Assembly (NCBI RefSeq): GCF_026230105.1
Contig: NC_079479.1
Span: 14,767,734 to 14,831,733, forward strand
Length of the DNA: 64,000 nt
From: Diorhabda sublineata
Lineage: Eukaryota > Arthropoda > Insecta > Coleoptera > Chrysomelidae
Direction of reading: 5' to 3'
Shown: positions 22,540 through 34,254 of the stretch, one piece after another
Position numbering within the stretch: the first letter of the stretch is position 1
How the letters are laid out: each line of letters starts with the position of its first letter
Notes under the pieces: generated by a model
The model's database searches: none
What the model was told of the DNA's origin: nothing
Seen by the model: the letters and a program-made list of their open reading frames with translations, nothing else
Position numbers and translations under genes: made by a program

Positions 22540-23430
22540 GTGTTATTTGAATTGTTTAAAGAACTTGAAATTTGATTTTGGCCAAAAAATGAAATTAAGT
22601 TGCGAACATTTTGATGCGATGATTTTCTATGACTTTAGACTTGAATTCAATCAACAGCAGTGTGCTTCTACTTTTGGTAATGAAGCACCATTTCGAGCCA
22701 CCTGTTGATGATAATGATATCTCTGTGGTTCCAAAATTGGATTTCATTTCAACTTTAACAATACCGAAGAAAGAAGGCAGCATCCATCGATCTGATTTCA
22801 TTTGTATTGATGAAGCACCATCTTGTGCCATCGTCTTCTGCTGATTTTCCGAATGAATTCAATCGTACTTTCTGAAACTAAACAACAATCGACTATATGG
22901 GTCTTTCCAGATGAGTCGGATCAAACACAAGTTGTCGCGCATGAAGTATTTGGAAACAAAAGGTGACCTGTTTTTTTTTGTAATACCTAGATATGCAGCC
23001 ACAGTTCCATTAAAGTAATATAGAACAGTCAATTATGAATGGTACAATAGCATTTTTTTGCCAGAAGTGCTTAAAAAAAACAGGGAAACCAATTGCTAAC
23101 CATTCTCCACCACGACTATGCGAGCTCTCACATATCAACTCAAAGTTTTTGAACAATCAAAATATCGAATTGATGGGTCATCCGCCGTACAGTCCTTGTT
23201 TGGCACCCAATGATTTCTTCTTATATCACTAGATCAAAAATAAATTGCGAGATTAACGTTAAAATCATGTTTTGGAATGGAAAAATTGGTTCAACAATTG
23301 GTTCAAACGCATGCGAAAGTATATTGATCTCATATTTGTCTATCTCAAAACTTAAGTATCATCTCTCGTATCCTCGCTACGCAAAAGTATATTCAAGACG
23401 TTTTAAATTGCTTTAATAAAGTACGATTAC
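22540..23430 (+). pseudogene. second mariner relic (SETMAR-like family)
   Basis: Plus-strand frames include HFDAMIFYDFRLEFNQQQCA with FGNEAPFRAT (the HTH start of this mariner family), then a scrambled middle. The C-terminal end reads SHINSKFLNNQNIELMGHPP followed by YSPCLAPNDFF, which is the third DD34D motif. The usual PYSPDLAPND has D replaced by C within PYSPCLAP. A short block (gaagcaccat-t-g-gcca) appears twice, at about 22682 and 22812, so the middle has been rearranged. Non-functional. Confidence 0.85.
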
Positions 23431-23619
23431 TCAAGAATTCTAACCTTCATTTGAAATAACTAGGATTTTATAAATAAACTTCCCAAATTAACTAATCAAT
23501 GTCATAGATTATGATAAGAGCCTTGATTTCCTGGGTGAGTTGAGATAATCCATAGACGTTCCAAAAGGAACTGATATATTCATACAGAGTTAGTTTTTTT
23601 GTTGAAAAGGTTGCTATAG

Positions 23620-24735
23620 AAAATCAACTCCTGACAAACTAGCACAAGAACATTGAGAATAACATGACAACGAACTAAGATATCCACGTGACAAAACATG
23701 ACAGAAACCACACCAAAAAAAAGCAGATCAATTGGAGTTTTCCAGCCATTTACAGCACAATTAAGTCGAATAGAAGAGGTAAAGATAAAAGAAAGAATAA
23801 AGGCCCCATACTAGATGTCACCACTACCTAAACTCTTAATGGTAAAATAACTAAATACAATGATTGGAAGCAATTTTCATCCTAATAAAGCCTTAAGACC
23901 TCATTACAGAAAAACCAGTCAAAGAACTTCATAGGACAGATATTCTTGCTAATCATTATCTTTAATACAAACCTACGCATGGGATACTTCCCTTTTTCAG
24001 TGAAAAGCTCAAATCACCCATATCTCTAGACCTGGAACACCTCCTACAAGCCTTCTTTCTATCCTGAGTACCATCGAACAAGTGCATAAGGTAGTGGCCT
24101 TCATAAATCGTGCTTTTGAAGCCGAAAGCTATTCTGCAATAGCCTTCCTAGATGTAGGCCAGGCCTTCGATAAGTTTTGGCAATAAGATTTACTGTTAAA
24201 ATTAAATAAACAGTTCTCACACTTAATATACCTCATACTGGAATCATATTTGCAAGAAAAGTGCTTCTCTACTTAGTTTTTATTGGCGATCCCCTGATAA
24301 GTAGAAATTTGGGGAAATAGAATTAATGAAGCAAAACCACAAACAGACAGCGTAAAATACATCTCGACGAAGGACTCATATATTCTTACTGAAGGAAAAT
24401 GATTAGGAATCAAGTTGCAACAGTTCCAAGTAACTCCTAGGTTACAAAATCCTTTCAAGCCAATATGGACCTATGGGATCTAGTTATGCGGAACAACAGT
24501 CAAATCTCTCTCCCCGTGGCATCGTGTTTCAAACCCAACTATGAAACCAGGAAAGATCTTCAAGTGAATTCTGCTCAAGTAAATATTAGTGCCTTACGTG
24601 AACGCTACATTAACAGATTTAACAACCACCCGAACTAGCTAGCAGTGAATCTACTTGACAACAGAGAATAAGCACAAAGATTAAAAAGAACTAAACTATT
24701 GGACTTTCTGTATCGTTTTTAAATGTATATTCATA
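23620..24735 (+). mobile_element. jockey-clade LINE relic (RT palm and C-terminus)
   Basis: Plus-strand frames read LLSILSTIEQVHKVVAFINR, then AIAFLDVGQAFDKFWQ (the F-L-D-x-x-x-A-F-D RT motif), then LLLKLNKQFSHLIYLILES. Further on are PIWTYGIQLWG and, near the end, ISALRERYINRFNNHP with LLDNRE-AQRLKRTK. This order is typical of jockey/Juan elements. Stops are frequent, and the part containing YADD is deleted. The relic stops exactly where the Tc1/mariner-like element at 24736 begins. Confidence 0.8.
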
Positions 24736-26574
24736 TACAGGGTGTTTCCAAATTCATGCGATGAAATTCAGGAGGAATGAAATTATGATGGGTCTTGCCA
24801 TAACAAAAATTTCCTCAGCCCACTCCTTTCCGAAATAGCACCTTCAAGATGAAGTTTTGTAAAGTAAAAACTCAAAAAATGAACACCATAATTTGAAATT
24901 TCTTTAATAAATTGAGTGGAAACCACCTCTAGCCAAAAATATGAACGTAGCCTACATGTCAGGGATGGTTGTACATGTTTAAAGATTAGAGGTGTTTATA
25001 CACGAGACCCATAGTACGTATCAACTATAGGTCTGGAGTAGATTAACTTAACTGAAGTATATTGGACCACCATTGTGCATGAACCACATATATTAAGTGC
25101 GAGGTCTTCAAGTAGCATTTTCGTGATAGCTTATGCACGAAATTCCATTTAATGACTGTGACAGAAAATGTAGCTCGATCAAGTTATCCCCTACAATACA
25201 AATCCAAACGTTCACTGAAGAAACATTTTGAAAATGATTTTCTATAATCTCATGGGGATTCTCGTCTGACCATACGTGATTATTTTGAAAATTTATGATA
25301 GATACTGTTGAAATATTTTATTTAAAAATTAAGGATTTTGACGCATTTCGTATGTTAAATATTCACAAAATCTAGCTCGTTGAGGAAAAGATAAAAGAGC
25401 TTGAGCTCGTTCAATGAAGTGAGGATATAACTGCTGTTTCTTCAAAATACCCCATACAGATGAATAGCCGGTTGTACATTAATTTCATTTAAAATCGCTT
25501 GTTCTATCATCAAATTTCTAACTATCCGGAAACAACCAGTGCTGGTTAAATTTCTTTCCAACATTCCAGTACTGGATAAGCGGTTGTGAATACGTGCAAA
25601 TACGGAATGATGAGTCATCAGTTAAACAATATGGGGATTTTAAAAAAGTTGTGTTGTTAGAAAAAAAATTATGACGAGTGGAAAATCCAGGAAAATCCAT
25701 GAAAATTGGATTTTCGAAACACCACATGTCCGATTGAAAAACTGATATGTTTTTCAGAATCTCCGGCGACGAATACATGATATCTGATCATTTTTCACAT
25801 ACTTTTAATGCGAACACATATTTTCAATATTCTGGTACCGAGAAATTTTCGGAATATTGTTATCATCCCTATGTGTAAAATTGAATAAATTTAATAATAT
25901 GAGAGATATTGTTGTCTTTATGTCATCAATCGATCACCAAAACCTCCAACTTACTCAACAGTCACATTGCAATTATTCATTTCCATACAAAACCGTATTA
26001 TACAGAGTGAAAGTTCAGACAATTTTTTTTCTCAAAAAAATCCACATAAAAATTCATATTATCTATAGATTAGAAACTGAAACGTTGTATTCTAGAGAAA
26101 TCAAAAGAAAAACATAGGTACTATCATAGAAAAAATATATCTCCTTCTCCTTGATTATACAAGGTTATATATACAGTTATAAAGAACTGAATTTAAGCTT
26201 TTGGAACAAATTTGTCATTTCAAAGGGTACCCTGTGGAATGAAAATGAAGAAAAAACCTTTTGTCTCCGATTTTCACCAAATTTTGCGAGACAACGCAAA
26301 AATAACATCCTTCAAACTTCGATTGGTAAATATCAACAGTATTCGACATCAGTCTTCTAGAGTTTTGAATAAAAATGAAATAAACGCAGTGAATGAATTG
26401 TCAAAGTGTACGAAAATGACAGAATTTCAAGTTTTTAGCATTACTAAAATTTTAGAAAAAAAAAACTAAATTTTAGTGAGTTGAGGAAATTTTGATGCAT
26501 CTCAATTTTATACGAGTAATCACCTTCTGAATTTTGTCTCATGAATTTTTAGAAACACCATGTATATTCAAAGT
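24736..26574 (-). mobile_element. IS630/Tc1/mariner element, 1.84 kb
   Basis: The left end tacagggtgtttccaaattc and the right end gaatttttagaaacaccatgta are inverted copies bounded by TA. Similarity continues inward for about 90 bp (gaaattcag-aggaatga... and aaaatttcctcagcccact). On the minus strand from about 25490 to 24900 it reads LYPHFIERAQAL, RARFCEYLTYEMRQNP, HVWSDENPHEIIENHFQNVS with VNVWIGIVGDN, then MWFMHNGGPIYFS. The expected catalytic D in MHDGAP is N here, and stops and frameshifts are present. The right half (25500-26470) has no recognisable coding and may contain a further insertion. Confidence 0.85.
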
Positions 26575-26734
26575 TATATTAGTCCGCTGGACATCGGGAT
26601 ATCATAGCAGCACCACCTAAAAGAATAAATATATCTTCAAAACTATCTATAATCTCCTAATAAAAATTATATACAATAAAGGCGCAAAGTATTCGGAGTG
26701 AGTACAATACTTGAATGCAAGAGCTCGAATCAAT

Positions 26735-28740
26735 CTTCTTCTTCTTTGGCTGCCGTCTTCTAACGAAGGCTGGCGATAACCTCAGCAAAGTCATTTCTGT
26801 CTCTGGCCCTTCTTATCAGCGTCTGAGAGTTTAAGCCAGTCCACTCGCGAATATTCTACAGCCATGAAGAAAGGACCATGTTTTCCCTCGATTTTCCCTT
26901 CGATCAGAAGTTGCGAAAGTCTGTAATTATCATTTCTATATATGTGTCCCAGATACGAGGTTTTTCGAGTTTTTATTAATTCTATAAGTTCCCTGTCGGT
27001 GCCTATTCTTTGCGTTACTGATATGAGCGGTCCAGGGAATTCTCAGCATCCTCCGAAAGATCCACATTTCTAAGCGCCTTAGTGAGTTCACTATATATAG
27101 TATATATAGCATTTCACTATCCGGTACCGGATTTTAAGGTCGAGTGCTCTGGATGTAAAAATTGTCTCATTTTTAGAAAGACATTTCTTGCTTGTTCGAT
27201 ACGTGATCTTTTGTTATCCAAAATCCCAGATATTCAAATTTCTCGATATTTTCGATGATGCCACCATTTACGTTGATAGGAATGGTAGGATGGTTGGATA
27301 TTTTGTAGACAATCATGGTTATGGTCTTTTTGATGTTGATGTTAAGGCCGTAATCTTCTCCTACAATTTTTATGCGATTTAAAAGGGCTTGGTTAGGTTG
27401 TGTCTGTATTTAAGACCATGTCATCAGCGTACCTTATATTATTAATTAAGAATTGATGCTGTATGGTTCTGTGTAGCCGATTTTAGTTCTCACCACCGCA
27501 GTTTGTTTAAGCATAAAGCGCCCGTATGATTTTGAGGTCGTCTAGACCCTTCCTGTAAAGACAGTTCATCAGCTTATCGTGTCTTACTTTGTCGAAAGCA
27601 TTTTCGTAATCAATAAAACATTAGAAGAGGTCTTTTTGCTAGTCTCATTTTTGCAGTAGTATAATGAAACTGATCAATGTTTCCCATGTACCAAATTCAT
27701 AACGGAAACCAAACTGTTCATCGCTTATGTTTTGTTCACAAATCTTGTAGATGCGATAGTGAATAATTTTTAGAAGCAGCTTTAGCATGTGCGACATTAA
27801 ACTGATAAGTCTAAACTCAACTCATTTCCTGGCTTTTTTTGTCTATGGAAGGGGGATGAAAACGTCAGCCGGTCTTGTGGAATGTTTCCGCTTTCATATA
27901 TCTGATTGAATAATTCAATGATGATGTTCAGATTCTTCTCCTTAATTAGTTTTGTGACTTCTGTGTGTAAGTCATCCGGTCCAGAAGCTTTTTGATTTTT
28001 AGCATTTCGGATGGCTTCCTACACTTGTTTTAATATAGGCGGACTGTTCTGTTGTCTTCCATATTTCTGGTGGTCTGGCGTTATGTCTGAGTATAATTCT
28101 TGTATATAATCTTGTTTTGTCATTCCTGTTCTTTTATTTTCTTGTGTAGAATTCTATCGTCATGTTTCCTCATCAATTCCTTAATCTCCTGACAGATTTC
28201 CGTCATCCAGTTTTCTTTTGCGTTGACTATTTCCTTCCTTATTTGCCTTCTTATACATATCGTTACTTTTGTTTTTGTAGAGTCTTCTGCTATTCATCAT
28301 TTCCCGGATCCTATTTGTTATCCAGGGTTTGATGAAAGCATTTTTAAACTCAGTTCATAAGGTTTCTGTAGTTACTAAACTTTGCATCTCTTCTTGTTTA
28401 AGTAGGTTCAAATCTGCTTTTCTTTTTACAGTCTTTTTTAATAGTTTTAACTTAGTTTGTAATTTAGCTACTGATAAATCATGATCCGAAGAGATATCGA
28501 CGCCTGGGTATGTTCTTGTATCTTTTACGGCATTCCTATATCGTTGATTTATGATAATGTGAGCAATCTGGTTTCGGACACCATTGTTTTGATTATCCGC
28601 TGGTAATTTCCACGTGTATAGTCTGCGTGGAGGTTATTTAAACCAGGTGTTCATGATAGTCAGTTGTTTCTCCTGGTAAAACTGCAGTAGTCTGTTTCTT
28701 CGGTTATTGCGGGTGCCCAGTCCGTGGTCCTTTTTCTTTG
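26735..28740 (-). mobile_element. LINE (endonuclease-RT) relic, ~2 kb
   Basis: On the minus strand, from 28740 downward: a degraded endonuclease end (QLTIMNTWF-like, then RLYTW, VRNQI-DYILI-QRYRN and GADISSDHDL, the S-D-H catalytic motif). Next comes RT with EQFGFRYEFGTWE, CFIDYENAFDKVRHDKLMN (A-F-D motif) and IRYADDMVLNTDT (YADD box), with INIKKT-like residues. Finally there is the C-terminal MLRIPW and L-SGTHI-RN region, ending ...NDFAEVIASLR near 26770. Many frameshifts; 5' truncated. The element is a non-LTR retrotransposon; I do not assign a clade. Confidence 0.85.
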
Positions 28741-28979
28741 TTTTTTTTCATATTTTTTTGTATTTCATGCTTGGTTAATGCAGCTTAATTTTCCATAGTA
28801 TTGATTAACCTTTAATCTACTTTCTAAGTGCTGAGATTCTGTCCTATGTATATAATATTACTTCTACCGTTTTTGTATGGTTTAAGATTTTAGTTCAGTG
28901 AAATATTTATGTCTTTTATGAATTATACCACTATTATATTTATTAAAATAATTCGATAGTTGTTGGGAAATTCCTGATA

Positions 28980-29833
28980 TACGAGGTCTGGTTATTAAAT
29001 AACGAGACTGCGCGCCTAGAGGGAGCCCTAGACGGGTGGGGTAAAAAACAAGTAGTGCGTTGGGTATCTAGATATCTTGTCTATGCATATCCCAAAACAC
29101 GTTCCGGCACTACTATAGTATTTGTGCAGTAGTGGTTTGAATCGAACTTGTTTTTTTCTCGTGAAGCAACGTATCAATCTCAAATTCCTCGCCAAATTGA
29201 AAAAAACTCCGACTGAGTGCTTTAAATTATTGCGAGAGACATAAGGGGACAATTCTCTATCTCCTGCGCGTGTTTTTGAGTGGTGTAAGCGCTTTAGTTA
29301 GGACCCAGAGAACACTGAAGATGACAGGCGCCTAGGTCGAACTGTGACTGTTTCAACTACGGAAAAAGTGACCAAAATCAACCAAATTGTACGTGCAGAT
29401 TGTCGAATGAACATCCGGATGATTGCCGAGGTTGTAAACGCCGATAAAGAAATGGTTAGAAAAATTTTACACGTGCAATTGCACTCGACGAAAGTCTGTG
29501 CGAAATTGGTGCCAAAAAATCTGACTCCTGACCAAAAGCTCTTGCGTCAACTGGTCTGCTCAGAGTTCTTTGAAAGGTTAGAAGGGTTAGAAAAAGATCT
29601 GCTTTGAAAGGGGCGCGATTTGAGTCGATGGAAGCGGTAAAGCAAAAAACGGCAGAGCTCCTAAATGCTCTCACCGACTTCCAGCGCTGCATCGACCAAT
29701 GGAAAAAAACGTATGGGAAGGTGTGTGGCGAGGGGAGGGGATATATTGAAAGGGAGCATTCGAATGTAGAATAATTTTTATAATAAAATCCTTCTTCGTA
29801 ACCAGTCTCGTAATTTAATAGCCACACCTTGTA
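28980..29833 (+). mobile_element. internally deleted mariner, copy 2
   Basis: TA-bounded ends cgaggtctggttattaaata (left) and, reversed, caaggtgtggctattaaatt (right). The + strand encodes the mariner N-terminus: SPARVFEW before the linker, then TTEKVTKINQIVRADCRMNI with AEVVNADKEMVRKIL (second HTH), KLVPKNLTPDQKLLRQL and SEFFERLE. After EKDLL it jumps to FESMEAVKQKTAELLNAL and the terminal QRCIDQWKKTYGKV. The whole catalytic DD34D core is missing. It shares its deletion junction with 9365-10125 and inserts in the opposite orientation. Confidence 0.92.
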
Positions 29834-29839
29834 TTATGG

Positions 29840-30450
29840 AAAAATGTTTTATGTTTTGATATTTAGTATCTGTTTCGTTCCTTATTGATTGTAGTACGTA
29901 GTTATTATTTCATGCTTCTAAATGTTCTTGATTCTAGGTATCTTCTGTTTTAAAATTAGTTCCTTTTTAATAATTTTTTAAAGACATAAAAATTGATGTT
30001 ATGACTTCTTTTAGTCTTTATCAAAATATAATATTGCCAATGACAATTTGCGTTCTTATATTATTTTTATTATTTCATTGAATATAATATTCATCACTTT
30101 TCTTTTAATGCAGTTTTCACTTTTTGGATAGTTACACTTCTAAATTCTTAATCTGATCTGATCAATAAAGCTTATAATCATTGTTTTTTTATGTGCAATA
30201 TTGCTATGATTTCCACGACTTAGATTTGAAAGAGTTCTAGTTTTAACTCAAATGTAATGAATCAATTTTTACCGCCACAAAGGCATTCTTTATTTTTAGA
30301 TCTGTCTGAAGTTTCAGTTTTTTTGTTATACAACTTAAAAAAAAATTTTCATTATATCTCGTCACTGTATTGAAGTGGATAATTTTAATTAGTTTCAAAC
30401 AATAATAGTAGGTACGCATATGAATTACCCAACCGACATTTTGTATGATT
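29840..30450. other. AT-rich upstream region of the elongase gene
   Basis: No gene or recognised repeat. It presumably contains the promoter of the elongase gene, but no convincing TATA or initiator element stands out in this AT background. Confidence 0.35.
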
Positions 30451-30568
30451 AATAATCATAATCAGATAGTTGAGATAGGTACTGATAAATTCTCAGTAGC
30501 ATTCGAATCACATTATTTATACATTTAACCGTGTTAGTGCCCGTTGTTACGAAAAACAGCTCGTTAAA

Positions 30569-31432
30569 ATGGAAAAGTATGCACGAGTTACATCTCCTAA
30601 TTACACCTATTTGTTCAATTTCGAATCCGACTTTATTCACAAGAAAACTCTTAAATGGATGGAAGAAAATTGGACCTCAAGTTTCTATTACGTGGGGTTG
30701 TATGTATTCGTTATTTTTGGAGGAAGATATTGGATGCAAAATCGACCTAAATTTGAATTAAGGACACTCTTAGTGGCGTGGAATTTAATGCTAGCAACTT
30801 TTAGTATAATGGGTGCTTGTAGAACGCTGCCAGAATTTACTCATATATTAACTCATCATGGTTTGTATCATTCTATCTGTATTCCATCTTTTGTTGAACA
30901 AGATAAAGTTTCTGGATTTTGGGCTTGGATGTTCACGTTAAGTAAACTACCCGAACTAGGTGATACAGTGTTTATAGTACTACGGAAACAACCCCTTATC
31001 TTTCTTCATTGGTATCATCATATCACTGTTTTACTCTACTCATGGTTGAGTTACGCAGAGACTTCGGCCAGCGCTCGTTGGTTCATGGTCATGAATTATT
31101 GTGTTCACTCTTTGATGTACTCCTACTACGCTTTGAAAGCAATGAGGTATAGTCCTCCAAAACAATTAGCTATGATCATCACTTCACTACAAATAACACA
31201 AATGTTAGTTGGATGCGCCATCAGTTTATGGGTGAGAAGATTAATTTTACGGAAAACAGATTGTCACATAACAATTCTCAACAATAGTTTAGCGCTTGTG
31301 ATGTATTTCAGTTATTTTGTTTTATTTGTGAAATTCTTCTATTATTCATATATGTCAAGAAATAAAACAATTAAAACCAATATATCAGCTGTAAATGATG
31401 TTTATGCCTTAATAAAATCGAAAACAATGTAA
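30569..31432 (+). CDS. elongation of very long chain fatty acids protein, ELOVL6/Baldspot-like
   Basis: A complete 287-residue single-exon gene, the normal length for ELOVL proteins. These ER multi-pass membrane enzymes condense acyl-CoA with malonyl-CoA, the first and rate-limiting step of fatty acid elongation. Visible motifs are KLPELGDT (126-133), the catalytic histidine box HWYHH (147-151), the NYCVHSLMYSYY block (176-187) and Q208/Q211. The sequence around the box (FLHWYHHITVLLYSW) is the ELOVL6/Baldspot signature, distinguishing it from ELOVL1/4/7. Hydrophobic helices lie near 37-52, 68-84, 117-138, 148-160, 172-188, 201-221 and 239-260. The C-terminus KSKTM provides the KxKxx ER-retrieval signal. 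The start has a favourable context (aaaATGG), and no earlier in-frame ATG extends the conserved region. Baldspot-type genes usually have introns, so this uninterrupted copy may be a retrocopy or an intron-poor paralogue. No stop or frameshift breaks it. Confidence 0.95.
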   Translation: MEKYARVTSPNYTYLFNFESDFIHKKTLKWMEENWTSSFYYVGLYVFVIFGGRYWMQNRPKFELRTLLVAWNLMLATFSIMGACRTLPEFTHILTHHGLYHSICIPSFVEQDKVSGFWAWMFTLSKLPELGDTVFIVLRKQPLIFLHWYHHITVLLYSWLSYAETSASARWFMVMNYCVHSLMYSYYALKAMRYSPPKQLAMIITSLQITQMLVGCAISLWVRRLILRKTDCHITILNNSLALVMYFSYFVLFVKFFYYSYMSRNKTIKTNISAVNDVYALIKSKTM

Positions 31433-31439
31433 TGTTTTT

Positions 31440-31919
31440 TTTTTAATTTCTTTGACATTTTCAGCATAGATTTATCGCCAAATATATGCTAAATTACAGT
31501 TTGGTAAATACAGGAGTAAATGTCGAGAAACGTACAAGAGGCACAATGTTAAAATACTAAATTCTGTACCCCAGAATTCTATCTCGGTATCCAGTAACAA
31601 CAATGAAAGTGGGTACACACCCAGTGCTCTTCAATATCTAACAGACACAATAGAACTGTCAATAGTGGTTGAGTATACTTGCTTGAGGGACCGTACTAAT
31701 CCCTACTACCATCCCAAGTAACATTATTGACTTTAAGAAAAGTTTAAAATCACTTACAAAGCTAGATATAAATCTCTTAATAAAGCGTATAGGTTGTAAC
31801 AACTGCTATGAAGTAATCTTACAACATTCTTAAAGCAAAAAGGGCCCACCTTTAAGATGTCTGTCACAGCTTAACTCAAAAGTCAATGTTACAGCTTATA
31901 AGCATTTAAAACACTTAGC
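31440..31919 (+). other. 3' flank of the elongase gene with candidate poly(A) signal
   Basis: AATAAA at 31779-31784 is a plausible polyadenylation signal about 350 bases after the stop codon. No other feature seen. Confidence 0.4.
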
Positions 31920-32655
31920 TTAGGCCCGCCGCAAATTGAACTCAGCCCACGCACGGCACACGCGAGGATCAGACCCAGCCCATGTCCACGTTTTTTAATA
32001 GTAACGCATATTGAACACAGCCCACGATTTGTACCCAAATCCCCATTAGTATACAAGATGACAGGGAGCCAGCAGCTTCTTTTAGATCTGGAGTCTGCAT
32101 CAGAGGATGACAAAAGATTTATTATATTGCAACTACCAATAAAAAAGAAGTAAAACTAATGAGTATTTGCGAAAAAGAGTGAGTTACGGAGTGTTCAAGT
32201 TATCTGGTGAAATTCCAAAAAATATGTTCAAGGAGGCGTTTCGGTTAAACAGAAGACAGTTTAGTGAGGCTCATAAATTAATTGAAAAGGATATTACTGG
32301 TCAAGAGTGCAACGCAAAAAAACCATCAGTAAAATTTAATTCTTTTGCTATGTTCTCCCACAAATCATCCTTCAGTTTTGCCCTCATATAATCTTCATTC
32401 AATCATAAAGTAGAGGAAAGGATCTCACAATTTCGATTAATTTTTCCATTTTTGAGTCAAAAAAAAACTGTTTGGCAATGGATGGTTTATTTAAAAGTTG
32501 CTACCCACGACCCACGAAACTGTGTTGCAAGTACAACTCGGTACCACGCGAACCAGGTTGGGTTCAATATGCGCCACTCCATTTGAAACAACGTTTTATA
32601 AAATAATCCACGCGTGTGCTGTACGTGGGCTGGGTTCATTTTACGGCGGGCTTTA
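31920..32655 (+). mobile_element. PIF/Harbinger derivative with TTA target duplications
   Basis: The inverted ends gcccgccgcaaattgaactc (left) and, reversed, gcccgccgtaaaatgaaccc (right) continue with cagcccacg-ac-gcacacgcg-ggat, about 46 bp in all. They are flanked by TTA (31920-31922 and 32653-32655), the usual PIF/Harbinger target duplication. Inside, an ATG at 32058 begins MTGSQQLLLDLESASEDDK, soon stopped. A second frame from 32167 reads KRVSYGVFKLSGEI and AFRLNRRQFSEAHKLI, a degraded N-terminal transposase region. The DDE catalytic domain is absent, so this is a deletion derivative of about 730 bp. Confidence 0.85.
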
Positions 32656-32659
32656 ATCT

Positions 32660-33515
32660 TGCGACTTAATTCCTAGAAAAATTTCTTTACAGTAACAAAA
32701 ATATCTGTTAAAACAAAATTTTTCTATGGATGCTTTGTAATGACTTCCAATTTGTATGTCTCTGAAAACTTCATTATAGCTGATTGAATGTTTGACATAA
32801 ACAAAATATTTTATAGATATTTAATATTATTAATCGGAAATCCAAAGCAAGATTTTCCAACGAAAGCAAGTTTACTGTAAAATACGAGTGTATATTGGAC
32901 GCGCCTTCAATTTATTGTGGTTTGTTCAATTGAAAATAAAAATAATCTTTTAAAATTCAACTTCAACTTCAACTAAACAGCATAACAGTAGAAGTAAAAC
33001 ATTTGTAAAAAAATAATTATAACCCTAGAAATTATCAAGACAGGCGGCATGAAAGTTTCAAATGACAATATTACTACAAATTGGCCGCTACATAATCTTG
33101 AGAAAAAATGGCGAAAATGGAACCTAACCACTTCTCTATTCTGGTCGACATTTTCTTACACATTACAATAAACTGCGAATTCATGTAATTAGATAACATA
33201 ACCTAACTTTGCTTCTCGTTTTAAGAAGTCTGAAAGAAGACGTTATTTGATTACTATCAGCTTTAAATCAACTGTAAGAAATTCCAAAAAATGTAAACCA
33301 ATAAGTCATAGTAGTATAAACCGATTTCATAAAGCTAAATAGCTTTATCAGAATAAAGCTTTAAAAAAGCTTTGTTGTTACGTTTGTAAATGTTGCCTAC
33401 CTATTAATGCAGCCAAGTTGCATTGTTTTTTAAACAATTTTATAAAAATATCAATACCAATGTCATATTCGGAAAGCTGGCAGTTTTACCTATATTAAAA
33501 GAAAAATCCTATTTT
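32660..33515. other. unassigned AT-rich sequence
   Basis: Nothing supported. Confidence 0.4.
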
Positions 33516-33517
33516 GG

Positions 33518-34252
33518 TCAATTTGGGGCAAAGCTAGACATTTTTTTTTAATTCACTGTGGCTTTGTTTTTCAATATTAAGGAATGTTTTTTGCGTCATT
33601 TTGTAGAGGAAGCTTAAAATTTTTATCAATTAAAGTTTCAATAATCTATTATTGAAAATGTGCATTTGTTGGCAGTATAAGTGACACTGTTTTTCTCCGC
33701 TGCTCCGAGATAGCGGAGGAGTGAGAATAATGAAAAGAAGTTAAGACGTTGCGCTCAAAAATGCTCCGACAGACCTCAAACCTGCGGAGCGCTGAAAAAT
33801 ATTAATTATCTCAGGAAGTATTGGACCCATTTTGATCTTTTTTTTAGCTGTCACATTAGTTTATTGCTAAAATTAATAATTTTCTCAGAATTTTTCCCTC
33901 TATGAATTTAGCAATTTCTTGTAAGATATAATTATTAACTAAACAAACAGTTATTCATACTGGCATAAATTACTTTGCATTCTAATACTTAATTTTATGG
34001 GGAAATATTTCGTATTTACTGCTTTACTTGAACGTATTTATAGGTTTCATACAAAAAATTTGAAAATACTTCTTTTTGTATGTTGTTTATAAAAATATTT
34101 TTATTTGTACTCTAATACTGTGAAAAAATAATTTTTCAGCGTGAATCTTAATACTACGTATAACATAAATGGATAATTAATTTCAATTATTGAATAATAA
34201 TAATAAAGCCGCAGTGAATTTAGAAAAAAATGTCTAGCTTCGCCCCAAATTA
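33518..34252. mobile_element. ~730-bp MITE with ~45-bp TIRs
   Basis: The left end aatttggggcaaagctagac and the right end gtctagcttcgccccaaatt are inverted copies. The match extends through atttttttt-taattcactg-ggcttt. The interior has no coding frame. Superfamily and exact target duplication are undecided. Confidence 0.85.
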
Positions 34253-34254
34253 AA

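Noticed and set aside
22595..22844. Overlapping ORFs of 71-78 codons on both strands
   Set aside because: They lie inside the rearranged mariner relic and arise from its duplicated block.
27100..27115. tatatatagtatatatag as a promoter
   Set aside because: It lies inside a LINE relic and has no linked start.
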